Shown here: one piece after another, positions 1 to 6,085 of the stretch
How positions within the stretch are numbered: position 1 is the first letter of the stretch
Layout of the letters: each line of letters starts with the position of its first letter
DNA from: Lachnospiraceae bacterium
Lineage (GTDB): Bacteria > Bacillota > Clostridia > Lachnospirales > Lachnospiraceae
Assembly (NCBI GenBank): GCA_024691145.1
Contig: JAILNW010000078.1
Span: 1-6,446, forward strand
Length of the DNA: 6,446 nucleotides
Direction: 5' to 3'
Position numbers and translations under genes: made by a program
The notes under the pieces: generated by a model
Database searches by the model: none
What the model was told of the DNA's origin: nothing
What the model saw: the letters and a program-made list of their open reading frames with translations, nothing else

Positions 1-19
1 GAAAACAAAGTGTGAAAGT

Positions 20-48
20 TTGACAATTGCCTTATTATATAGTATGAT
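20..48 (+). promoter_or_regulatory. Sigma-A type promoter for the membrane protein / NUDIX operon
   Basis: The -35 box TTGACA (20-25) is a perfect match to consensus and is separated by exactly 17 nt from the -10 box TATGAT (43-48), which matches TATAAT at five of six positions. Transcription would begin near base 55, giving a leader of about 35 nt before the ATG at 91. No operator-like palindrome is visible, so strong constitutive expression is the simplest reading; that is inference. Confidence 0.8.
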
Positions 49-90
49 TTAAAATAAAAAAGGTGATAAATTTATTTTGTGAGGTTAAAA

Positions 91-594
91 ATGAAGATAA
101 AGAACATATTCAAGAAAAAAGAAAAGCCTGAAAAAGTAAGAATTAACAGACTAGAGGCATTAACAAACTGTATATACATTCATGGGCATTTTAATGCTTA
201 TTTATCCATTATATCTTTTGTCGTTGGGTTTGTAAGCTGGAATCTGTTTCCGTTTTTATTTAGTATTTTTATACTGCTTCCTGAATATAAGTATCTTATT
301 GATGTTGCAATAGGAAAGGCCTACAAGGTTCAGGGTAATCTTCTTGAAGGAAAAGAATCAGTGCTATATACGATTTTTAGCATAAAGGGAGAGGATAATT
401 ACTGTCATAAGACCTTTATAAAAACAAAAGACGGAAAGAAGTACAAAGTATTATGTTATGAAAGTACTTTAAAAACAACTTATGCCAATAAGGTAAAGAT
501 TAAAGGCGATAAGCTTAACTATGAGAAGACATATTATTATTTCCCATTAACAAAGCTTATTGTGGATATAGACTATAAATGCATTAACAAGTAA
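91..594 (+). CDS. Small membrane protein of unknown function
   Basis: This 167-residue protein is not recognised. It starts with a strongly basic stretch (KIKNIFKKKEKPEKVR, residues 2-17), followed by a long hydrophobic region at about residues 34-64 that can be one long membrane segment or a short hairpin broken around N51 and P54. The remaining hundred residues are soluble-looking, rich in Lys, Tyr and beta-prone stretches, with three cysteines. By the positive-inside rule the basic N-terminus is likely cytoplasmic. No signal peptidase site is evident. The ATG at 91 is chosen because GAGG (81-84) lies six bases before it; an in-frame GTG at 79 would add four residues, but it overlaps that ribosome binding site and is less well placed. 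It is first in an operon with the NUDIX gene, 14 nt downstream. A functional link with that gene is not shown by the sequence. Confidence 0.7.
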   Translation: MKIKNIFKKKEKPEKVRINRLEALTNCIYIHGHFNAYLSIISFVVGFVSWNLFPFLFSIFILLPEYKYLIDVAIGKAYKVQGNLLEGKESVLYTIFSIKGEDNYCHKTFIKTKDGKKYKVLCYESTLKTTYANKVKIKGDKLNYEKTYYYFPLTKLIVDIDYKCINK

Positions 595-601
595 AAGGTG
601 A
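595..601 (+). promoter_or_regulatory. Ribosome binding site that sets the NUDIX start
   Basis: AAGGTGA follows directly after the stop codon of the membrane protein gene. It is seven bases from the ATG at 609 but only one base from the in-frame TTG at 603, so the ATG is preferred and the protein starts MSTEL rather than with two extra residues. Confidence 0.65.
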
Positions 602-608
602 TTTGATT

Positions 609-1067
609 ATGAGTACAGAACTTACAACATTATGTTATATAGAGAAAGATGGCAAGTATCTTATGCTGCACAGAACAAAGAAGAATAATGATCCTAACCG
701 AGATTTATGGCTTGGTACAGGAGGTCATCTTGAGGATTTAGAAAGCCCTCATGAATGCTGTATAAGAGAGGTAAAGGAAGAAACAGGACTTGATATAGTA
801 AGCCCGAAACTCAGAGGAGTCATTACTTTTGTGGATAATAGCTGGTGCGAGCTTATGTTTTTATTTACTGCAGATGAATTCAGCGGAGAACTTATAGAGT
901 GTAATGAGGGAGATTTAGAGTGGGTTGATAAAGATAAGGTTATTGACCTTCCTGCATGGGAAGGGGATAAGATATTTCTTAAGAAGCTTATTAATAATGA
1001 GCCATTCTTCTCACTTAAACTTATCTATGACAACAGAAAGTTAAAAGAAGTTATATTAGATAACTAG
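609..1067 (+). CDS. NUDIX hydrolase, MutT / 8-oxo-dGTP diphosphatase-like
   Basis: The 152-residue protein carries a perfect NUDIX box, G-x5-E-x7-REUxEExGU, at residues 39-61 (GGHLEDLE, then REVKEETGL). The metal-binding and catalytic glutamates E54, E57 and E58 are all present. The N-terminus (TTLCYIEKDGKYLMLHR) is the usual first strand pair of MutT-like Firmicutes proteins, and the C-terminus (FSLKLIYDNRKLKEVILDN) also fits their normal end, so the gene appears full length. Such enzymes hydrolyse nucleoside diphosphate-X compounds in the cytoplasm; cleaning oxidised dGTP from the pool is the usual annotation, but substrate cannot be read from sequence and other nucleotides are possible. 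It is the second gene of the operon that starts at the promoter at 20-48. Its TAG stop codon is formed by the first three bases of a repeat element. Confidence 0.9.
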   Translation: MSTELTTLCYIEKDGKYLMLHRTKKNNDPNRDLWLGTGGHLEDLESPHECCIREVKEETGLDIVSPKLRGVITFVDNSWCELMFLFTADEFSGELIECNEGDLEWVDKDKVIDLPAWEGDKIFLKKLINNEPFFSLKLIYDNRKLKEVILDN

Positions 1068-1148
1068 TATAGAGATTTGTTTTCAGTCACACACTCTTGG
1101 AAAAATATTCGTCACATTAAGTCTAGCTATTTTGCAAACTCTATACTA
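1065..1148 (+). repeat. MITE-like repeat, short internally deleted copy
   Basis: This 84-bp element is bounded by perfect 10-bp inverted repeats, TAGTATAGAG (1065-1074) and CTCTATACTA (1139-1148). It matches the 163-bp copy at 4361-4523. Its first 14 bases are identical to 4361-4374, and its last 70 bases (1079-1148) match 4454-4523 without gaps at 61 positions. The middle 79 bp (equivalent to 4375-4453), which is most of the left arm of the palindrome, is missing; short T-runs flank both deletion ends. TA stands at each outer edge, which fits a TA target duplication with a core repeat GTATAGAG. There is no coding capacity. The left end overlaps the NUDIX stop codon and the right end abuts the terminator at 1154. 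Mobility is inferred from structure. Confidence 0.75.
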
Positions 1149-1153
1149 AAAAA

Positions 1154-1176
1154 AGCAGGAGTTCCTGCTTTTTTTT
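1154..1176. terminator. Bidirectional Rho-independent terminator
   Basis: The stem AGCAGG (1154-1159) pairs with CCTGCT (1164-1169) across the loop AGTT; it is followed by eight T on the + strand and preceded by a run of A, which gives a matching U-tract for - strand transcripts. It therefore can end both the NUDIX operon coming from the left and metEF coming from the right. The T-run overlaps the metF stop codon (1175-1177), so metF has essentially no 3' untranslated region before the hairpin. Confidence 0.9.
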
Positions 1177-2062
1177 AACTATTTTCAGCGTATGTAAGAG
1201 GCTGAGACAAAAGATTTTGCACAGCGTCATATATTTTACGTGCAATATATGGATTATTCATTGTATAAAGATGTATGCCGGAAACACCCTCTGCAATAAG
1301 GTCTGTTATCTGGTCTACAGCATAAGCTATACCTGCATCTCTAAGAGCAACCGGGTTATTTTCATAACGGTTAAGTATTTTCACAAATTTTGATGGAAGC
1401 ATTACACCACACATTTTAACCATTCGCTCTATTTGCTTTTTATTAGTTACAGGCATAATTCCAGCTTCTATTGGTACATTAATTCCACAGGATAATGTTT
1501 TATCCTTAAAGTCGTAAAAGTATCTGTTATCCAGAAAAAGCTGTGTTATAAGGTGATCAACACCACAATCAACTTTGTATTTCAGATGTTTTATATCTTC
1601 ATTAAGATTGTTGCTTTCTGGATGTGCTTCTGGATAGCATGCACCTATAACATTTATATCATAATGTTCTTTAATAAATGTAACAAGGTCGCTTGCATGT
1701 TTAAAATCTCCTGAAGGAATTGTATCCTTAGAAATATCACCACGAAGAGCAAGGACATTTTTTATGCCATGGGCTGTAAGGTCATCAAGTATGTCAGCAG
1801 CCTGATTTTTTGTAAGGTTAATACATGGCATATGAGCAACACTTAAAGTATTGTATTTTGTTATTATGTCAGAAGCAATCTGAATAGTTTTACATCCATT
1901 TTTTCCACCACCGGCACCATATGTTACACTTATAAAGTCAGGATGAATATCTGTAAGTTCATCGAGAGTGTTGTATATAACACTCTCATCTGAATCAGGT
2001 TTTGGTGGAAAAATCTCTAAAGAAAATACTGTTTTATTTTTAAATAGTTCTGCTGTTTTCAT
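1175..2062 (-). CDS. metF: 5,10-methylenetetrahydrofolate reductase
   Basis: MetF is a cytoplasmic flavoenzyme that reduces 5,10-methylene-tetrahydrofolate to 5-methyl-tetrahydrofolate, the methyl donor for MetE. The 295-residue protein has the length of the E. coli enzyme (296). Family landmarks are all seen: SLEIFPPKP near the start with the catalytic-type glutamate E16, VTYGAGGG at about 46-53, ALRGD at 105-109 with the FAD-contact aspartate D109, YPEAHPE at 143-149, TQLFLD at 173-178, a PGIMPV-like AGIMPVTN segment, and a LYTMNN motif near the C-terminus. The ATG at 2062 is chosen because AGGAG lies seven bases upstream; an extension with nine more residues is open but has no such support. 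The start lies inside the end of metE (23-bp overlap), so translation is probably coupled. It is the last gene of the operon, ending in the shared terminator. Confidence 0.95.
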   Translation of the reverse strand: MKTAELFKNKTVFSLEIFPPKPDSDESVIYNTLDELTDIHPDFISVTYGAGGGKNGCKTIQIASDIITKYNTLSVAHMPCINLTKNQAADILDDLTAHGIKNVLALRGDISKDTIPSGDFKHASDLVTFIKEHYDINVIGACYPEAHPESNNLNEDIKHLKYKVDCGVDHLITQLFLDNRYFYDFKDKTLSCGINVPIEAGIMPVTNKKQIERMVKMCGVMLPSKFVKILNRYENNPVALRDAGIAYAVDQITDLIAEGVSGIHLYTMNNPYIARKIYDAVQNLLSQPLTYAENS

Positions 2063-4322
2063 AACGAATCTCCTTTGCTGCCTCAACAAGATTTTTCAGG
2101 CTCTTTATAGTTTCAGTATTACCTCTTGTTTTAAGACCACAGTCTGGATTAACCCACAACTTGTCCTTTTTAACAAGGCTAATCATTTTATTAAGGGCAT
2201 CTTTTATTTCTTCCTTTGAAGGGACTCGTGGAGAATGAATATCATAAACACCAGGACCGACTTCAGTGCGGAAGTTGTTTTCTTTAAGTACATCAAGTAT
2301 AGCAAGGTCAGAACGAGAAGCCTCAAATGTTATAACGTCTGCGTCCATATTGTCGATGTCTTTAATAATATCTGCAAATTCACTATAGCACATATGTGTA
2401 TGAATCTGAGTTTCAGGTTTAACTCCACTATGTATATATCTGAAGGCTGGTATAGCGAAGTCAAGGTAGTCCTCTTTCCAGTCTGATTTTCGTAGAGGAA
2501 GTTTTTCGCGTAATGCAGCCTCATCAACCTGAATAATACTGATGCCATTGGCCTCAAGATCAAGAACTTCTTCTCTTATTGCAAGGGCAATCTGGAAAAC
2601 ACTTTCCTTTAGAGAAATATCTTCACGAGGGAAAGACCAGTTAAGTATTGTAACAGGTCCTGTTAACATACCCTTTACAGGCTTATCAGTAAGACTCTGT
2701 GCATATGTAGACCATCTTACAGTCATAGGTTTTGCTCTTTTTATATCACCCCATACAACAGGTGGTTTTACACAACGAGTTCCATAAGATTGTACCCAGG
2801 CTTTTTCTGTAAATATATATCCCTCAAGACATTCTCCAAAATATTCAACCATGTCATTACGTTCAAACTCACCATGAACAAGAACATCAAGACCAAGTTC
2901 CTCCTGAAGAGCTATACATTCAGCAATTTTGTTTTCTATTAATTTTTCATAATCATTTATATTAAGACTTCCTTTTCTAAGGGCAGTACGTGCAGACTTT
3001 ACGTCAGCAGTCTGTGGAAATGAACCTATTGTAGTTGAAGGAAATAATGGCAATTTAAAACGTTCCTTTTGGATTTTTTCACGTTCTGCAAATTCAGGAA
3101 GTCTTACAAAATCTTTTTCTGTTAAGGCAGCAACTTTATTTCTTATTTCCTGATTACCGCCTGTTCTTGTTTCTGCATGAAGTTTTTTATTATTAATAAA
3201 TGATGTTTCATTTAATGGTTCTTTTGAGTCTGTAATATTTTTTAATTCATTTAATTCTGTTAATTTTTCTTCTGCATAAGTAAAGTGTTTTTTATAACTT
3301 TCATCTAATTTTTCTTCATTTTTAAGTGTGCAAGGTACATGTAAAAGAGAACAAGATGTATTCAGCACAATATTTTCAGTATATTTTTTTATTTCATTTA
3401 TAATATTTAATGTGTTTTCATAATTATTTCGCCAAATATTTTTTCCATTTACCAATCCGGCAAAAAGGATTTTATCCTTTGGAAATCCATTGGCTTTTAT
3501 AAGTTTAAGAGTCTCTTTTCCTTCAATAAAATCAAGACCGATGCCATCTAAGTTAAGTGAGCAAATGTCTTTATAACAATCTCTTATATCTCCAAAGTAA
3601 GTTTGTATAAGAACTTTAACATCTTTTTTAGAAGCCAGTATTTTCTCATAAAGAGATACAAAAAGCGTTATATCAGAAGCTGTCATGTCTTTAACTAGAG
3701 AAGGCTCGTCAAACTGTACCCACTTAGCGCCAAGTGATGCAAATTTATCTAATATACTTATATATGCTTTTGCAACAGATTCTGTAAAGTCTGTGACTGT
3801 TTTTGTTCCTGTAAATCTGGCTAACTTTAAAAATGTATATGCACCTGTAATTACAGGTCTTGTATTTATATTATTTTCAAGAGCTTCACTAAATAAATCA
3901 AATGGCTTTGTTCCTGTAAGTCTTATGTCTGCATTATCTTCGATTTCAGGTACCATGTAGTGGTAGTTAGTGTTGTACCATTTTTTCATGGCAAGTGCTT
4001 TAACATCACCATTTTCACCCTGATATCCTCTTGCTGCAGCAAAGTATGTATCAAGTGATGATAAACCAAGTGCTGTATATCTTTCTGGAATAGCATTCAA
4101 AAGAAATGCAGTATCAAGTACGTTGTCATAGAAAGAAAAGTCATTTGATGGAATAAAGTTTAATCCGCTTTCCTTCTGAAGTTTTAAATTATAAAGACGT
4201 ATATTCTTTGCTGTCTCATTTAACTCCTTAGCATTTATTTCACCTTTAAAATATTTTTCACTTGCAAATTTTAATTCACGAAGGTTTCCTATTCTAGGAT
4301 AACCGATTATTGTTGTATTCAT
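2040..4322 (-). CDS. metE: Cobalamin-independent methionine synthase (5-methyltetrahydropteroyltriglutamate-homocysteine methyltransferase)
   Basis: MetE transfers the methyl group of 5-methyl-tetrahydrofolate (polyglutamate) to homocysteine, giving methionine without vitamin B12; it is cytoplasmic and zinc dependent. The 760-residue protein is close to E. coli MetE (753) and complete. The N-terminal barrel starts with TIIGYPRIGNLRELK and includes WVQFDEPSLV; a linker at about 335-405 leads to the catalytic barrel, which begins around LPLFPSTTIGSFPQT. All four zinc ligands are present: H643 and C645 in HTHMC, E667 in FEAS, and C728 in NPDCG. The homocysteine and folate site motifs VHGEFERNDMVEYF and IIQVDEAALRE are intact. 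The ATG at 4322 is favoured over the one at 4328 because AGGAGG ends eight bases before it but only two before the other. The linker and part of the N-terminal half are unusually AT-rich. It precedes and overlaps metF and follows the LysR gene on the same strand. Confidence 0.97.
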   Translation of the reverse strand: MNTTIIGYPRIGNLRELKFASEKYFKGEINAKELNETAKNIRLYNLKLQKESGLNFIPSNDFSFYDNVLDTAFLLNAIPERYTALGLSSLDTYFAAARGYQGENGDVKALAMKKWYNTNYHYMVPEIEDNADIRLTGTKPFDLFSEALENNINTRPVITGAYTFLKLARFTGTKTVTDFTESVAKAYISILDKFASLGAKWVQFDEPSLVKDMTASDITLFVSLYEKILASKKDVKVLIQTYFGDIRDCYKDICSLNLDGIGLDFIEGKETLKLIKANGFPKDKILFAGLVNGKNIWRNNYENTLNIINEIKKYTENIVLNTSCSLLHVPCTLKNEEKLDESYKKHFTYAEEKLTELNELKNITDSKEPLNETSFINNKKLHAETRTGGNQEIRNKVAALTEKDFVRLPEFAEREKIQKERFKLPLFPSTTIGSFPQTADVKSARTALRKGSLNINDYEKLIENKIAECIALQEELGLDVLVHGEFERNDMVEYFGECLEGYIFTEKAWVQSYGTRCVKPPVVWGDIKRAKPMTVRWSTYAQSLTDKPVKGMLTGPVTILNWSFPREDISLKESVFQIALAIREEVLDLEANGISIIQVDEAALREKLPLRKSDWKEDYLDFAIPAFRYIHSGVKPETQIHTHMCYSEFADIIKDIDNMDADVITFEASRSDLAILDVLKENNFRTEVGPGVYDIHSPRVPSKEEIKDALNKMISLVKKDKLWVNPDCGLKTRGNTETIKSLKNLVEAAKEIRYENSRTI
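2070..2074 (-). promoter_or_regulatory. metF ribosome binding site inside metE
   Basis: AGGAG on the - strand, seven bases before the metF ATG at 2062, is embedded in the last codons of metE. Ribosomes finishing metE pass directly over it, which fits translational coupling of the two enzymes. Confidence 0.7.
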
Positions 4323-4330
4323 TACCATTT

Positions 4331-4336
4331 CCTCCT
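4331..4336 (-). promoter_or_regulatory. metE ribosome binding site that sets the start
   Basis: A perfect AGGAGG on the - strand lies eight bases before the ATG at 4322 and two before an in-frame ATG at 4328. The spacing favours MNTTIIG as the mature start over MVMNTTIIG. Confidence 0.75.
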
Positions 4337-4361
4337 GTATGTTTTTTCATGTGTCTAGTTT

Positions 4362-4390
4362 AGTATAGAGATTTTTAAATAACGAGACTA
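4362..4390 (-). promoter_or_regulatory. Possible metE promoter inside the repeat end
   Basis: Reading towards metE, the repeat end supplies TATACT (complement of 4362-4367) as a -10 box, with TAGTCT (complement of 4385-4390) 17 nt upstream as a weak -35 box matching consensus at three positions. It would start transcripts near 4355, about 33 nt before metE. It is the best promoter-like sequence found close to the gene, but the -35 box is poor and an activator would probably be needed. Transcription from the LysR promoter through the repeat is the alternative. Confidence 0.3.
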
Positions 4391-4493
4391 ATGTTCGCCT
4401 GTTTATTCCAATAGCACGCACCTGAAAGCCTCGACGTAGCCCGCTACGCCTGCGTTTTCAGTCGTGCACTCTTGGAAAAACATTCTTCACATT

Positions 4494-4522
4494 TTGTCTA
4501 GTTATTTTTCAAACTCTATACT
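4494..4522 (+). promoter_or_regulatory. Outward promoter-like sequence at the other repeat end
   Basis: TTGTCT (4494-4499), 17 nt, then TATACT (4517-4522) forms a fair sigma-A type promoter pointing out of the repeat on the + strand. It would produce an RNA antisense to the 3' end of the LysR gene. Only the spacing and box matches support it. Confidence 0.25.
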
Positions 4523-4586
4523 AACATACTTTTGGTGAAATGTGTTAATGGTGTTTTTTTATTCAATGCCATAACTAAAAGTTATA

Positions 4587-5498
4587 TCAGGAATGAAAAT
4601 TATTAATATAAATATTCAAATGTTCAAGATATCTTTTTGTTATTTTATTAAGCGGCCTTTCTGAGGTTGTTATATATCCTATTTCCATACATTCATCGCT
4701 TTCAAGTGGAATTGATACTATATTGCTTCCGTTAAGGTCAGAACTAAGTATGCCGGATGATATAGTATATCCATGAAGCCCTATAAGGAGATTAAATAGT
4801 GTTGCCCTGTCAGATACAACAATATTTTTGGGACTTTCTTCTGTAATATGCAATTCCTCAGCAAAGTAAAATGAGTTTTTTACACCCTGGTCATAAGTAA
4901 GACGAGGGTAGTTTTTTAAATCTGATAATTTAACAGTCTTTTTCCATACAAGAGGATTGTTTTTGCTTACAAAGACATGTGGTTTAGCTTTAAAAAGTGA
5001 CACAAATTGAAGTTCCTCCTTTTGAAGTATGTGGCAGATTACTTCACGATTAAAATTGCTTAAATAAATTATACCGATGTCACTTCTTTGGGTTCTTACG
5101 TCTTCTATAATTTCAGCTGTTTTAAGTTCACGAAGGGTAAATTCATAGTTTGTATTTTCATATTCCTGAACAAGCTTTACAAATGCATTTACAACAAAAG
5201 CATAATGCTGTGCTGATACTGAAAAAACTCTTCTTGGAGGAGGAGCAGCTTTATATTCATTTTCAAGAAGCTGAGTCTGTTCCACAATCTGTCTTGCATA
5301 GGAAAGAAACTTTGTACCGTCTTCTGAAAGATAAACACCTCTGTTACTGCGGTTAAATATAGTTATGCCCATTTCTTTTTCTAATTCAGCAACAGATTTT
5401 GAAAGATTTGGCTGTGAAACAAAAAGCCTGTTTGCTGCCATGGTAATTGAACCAGTTTCCGCTATTTCTATTATATATTTTAATTGCTGTAAAGTCAT
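4587..5498 (-). CDS. LysR-type transcriptional regulator
   Basis: The 303-residue protein has normal LysR family length. The N-terminal winged helix-turn-helix is clear: MTLQQLKYIIEIAETGSIT, then the helix-turn-helix at about 20-40 (AANRLFVSQPNLSKSVAELE) and the wing FNRSNRGVYLSEDG at 48-61, followed by a linker helix. Residues from about 87 onward form the usual two-lobed effector-binding domain. Such proteins bind DNA as tetramers and respond to a small molecule; the effector cannot be told from the sequence. The ATG at 5498 is chosen because GGAGGT precedes it by five bases and the LysR consensus begins there; a 15-residue upstream extension does not fit the family. It reads in the same direction as metEF, like a MetR-type partner, but is also divergent from the unknown cassette at 5653, the classic place for a LysR target. 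No methionine-specific name is given for that reason. No good terminator follows it. Confidence 0.93.
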   Translation of the reverse strand: MTLQQLKYIIEIAETGSITMAANRLFVSQPNLSKSVAELEKEMGITIFNRSNRGVYLSEDGTKFLSYARQIVEQTQLLENEYKAAPPPRRVFSVSAQHYAFVVNAFVKLVQEYENTNYEFTLRELKTAEIIEDVRTQRSDIGIIYLSNFNREVICHILQKEELQFVSLFKAKPHVFVSKNNPLVWKKTVKLSDLKNYPRLTYDQGVKNSFYFAEELHITEESPKNIVVSDRATLFNLLIGLHGYTISSGILSSDLNGSNIVSIPLESDECMEIGYITTSERPLNKITKRYLEHLNIYINNFHS

Positions 5499-5529
5499 AT
5501 GATACCTCCATCTATTTAAAATATATGTT

Positions 5530-5558
5530 AGTTTAACACACATTTATAATTGGTGCAA
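5530..5558 (-). promoter_or_regulatory. Probable promoter of the LysR gene
   Basis: On the - strand, TTGCAC (complement of 5553-5558) and TAAACT (complement of 5530-5535) are separated by 17 nt, each matching consensus at four or more positions. The transcript would start near 5523 with a leader of about 25 nt. The palindrome at 5566-5582 lies just upstream, so autoregulation is plausible. Confidence 0.45.
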
Positions 5559-5565
5559 GTTTTGT

Positions 5566-5582
5566 TTATACTACAAGTATAA
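5566..5582. promoter_or_regulatory. Candidate operator, perfect 17-bp palindrome
   Basis: TTATACT-ACA-AGTATAA is a perfect inverted repeat of two 7-bp arms in the divergent region between the LysR gene and the 139-aa gene. Its centre is about 50-55 bases upstream of both predicted transcription starts, which is close to where LysR proteins bind divergent promoters. It does not have the symmetric T-N11-A pattern of the textbook LysR box, so the assignment to the neighbouring regulator rests on position. Confidence 0.45.
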
Positions 5583-5592
5583 CTATAGTCTA

Positions 5593-5621
5593 TTGCAATT
5601 TGACCGTGAGATTTATATAAT
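5593..5621 (+). promoter_or_regulatory. Promoter for the unknown cassette
   Basis: TTGCAA (5593-5598) and a perfect TATAAT (5616-5621) are exactly 17 nt apart. Transcription would start near 5628, giving a leader of about 25 nt. The TTGACC at 5600 is a better -35 match but is only 10 nt from the TATAAT and so does not pair with it. Confidence 0.65.
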
Positions 5622-5652
5622 AAATACATAAGAAATTACATGGAGGTATATT

Positions 5653-6072
5653 ATGGAGTTAAATATTAATGTAAAGTCGGTTTCTGGTAAAAAGAATAAA
5701 ATTACAACTATATCAGTTAATTATAGCAAAGATGAGATGAGCGTCAGGGAGTTTCTGACTGAAACAGTAAACTACTGTGTTAACAGTTATAACGAAAGAA
5801 AAGAAAATGAAGAGGTTCTTAAGGCTTTGTTACCTGGTGAGATAGAAGATAAGGCAAGCCAGGGAAAGGTATCCTTTGGTATTATTTATGGAGAGAAAAA
5901 AGCCGATATTAATAAAGCCGTTGCTGATGCAATAGAGGCTTTTGAAGATGGAATTGTGGCTGCTTTTGCAGATGATAAAAGATTAGAAGATATTAATGAG
6001 AACATTAAGTTAAAAGATATACAAAGTGTGACTTTTATAAAACTTGTAATGCTTGCAGGACGCATGTGGTAA
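5653..6072 (+). CDS. Conserved-looking 139-aa protein of unknown function
   Basis: The protein is not firmly recognised. It is soluble, acidic, and without signal peptide or membrane segments. It begins with two beta-like strands (ELNINVKSVSG, residues 2-12, and ITTISVNYS, 17-25), then a helix (VREFLTETVNYCVNSYNER, 31-49), a charged middle, a glycine-bearing strand KVSFGIIYG (72-80), an alanine-rich helix ADINKAVADAIEAFEDG (84-100) and a C-terminal strand ending LAGRMW. The LAGRMW end and the overall pattern recall small proteins encoded just before DUF4132-type genes in Firmicutes; this is from memory, not a search. GGAGG lies six bases before the ATG and supports the start. It is the first gene after the promoter at 5593-5621, with the next gene 13 nt downstream, so the two are very likely one operon. 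It is divergent from the LysR gene. Confidence 0.8.
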   Translation: MELNINVKSVSGKKNKITTISVNYSKDEMSVREFLTETVNYCVNSYNERKENEEVLKALLPGEIEDKASQGKVSFGIIYGEKKADINKAVADAIEAFEDGIVAAFADDKRLEDINENIKLKDIQSVTFIKLVMLAGRMW

Positions 6073-6085
6073 GGGAGATGTAATT

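Larger units (their letters stand above)
4361..4523 (+). repeat. MITE-like repeat, full-length 163-bp palindromic copy
   Basis: The element runs from TAGTATAGAG (4361-4370) to its exact inverse CTCTATACTA (4514-4523). The whole sequence is an imperfect palindrome with arms of about 80 nt: the apex is CGTAGC (4435-4440), CC, GCTACG (4443-4448), and further out CTGAAA pairs with TTTCAG, TTCCAA with TTGGAA, and ATAAC with GTTAT. The apex is clearly more GC-rich than the surrounding DNA. TA stands at both outer edges, as in elements that insert at TA. It has no open reading frame and so would need a transposase from elsewhere. It fills most of the 264-bp gap between the LysR gene and metE, with its left end only 38 bp from the metE start. 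A shorter relative lies at 1065-1148. A stable RNA hairpin on read-through transcripts is expected; whether it is mobile, structural or regulatory is inference. Confidence 0.8.

Noticed and set aside
79..90. GTG start at 79 for the first gene
   Set aside because: It overlaps the GAGG that serves the ATG at 91, and its own upstream AGGTGA lies 12 bases away, which is a poor distance.
1968..3960. Several open frames of 70-90 codons on the + strand and another - strand frame within metE and metF
   Set aside because: They lie antisense or out of frame to two complete, motif-rich enzymes, have no ribosome binding site of note and encode no recognisable sequence.
4571..4585. Small hairpin ATAAC-TAAAA-GTTAT after the LysR gene, considered as a terminator
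   Set aside because: The stem is only five AT-rich pairs and no U-run follows it in the direction of LysR transcription.
4323..4586. E. coli-type MetR site TGAA-N5-TTCA upstream of metE
   Set aside because: No match with the required spacing was found; TGAA and TTCA occur but too far apart.
5150..5356. A 68-codon + strand open frame inside the LysR gene
   Set aside because: It is antisense to the conserved N-terminal part of the regulator and has no independent support.
5501..5650. Inverted 10-base match ATGGAGGTAT before the LysR gene and before the 139-aa gene
   Set aside because: Both are the ribosome binding sites of divergent genes; the similarity is explained by the shared Shine-Dalgarno sequence.
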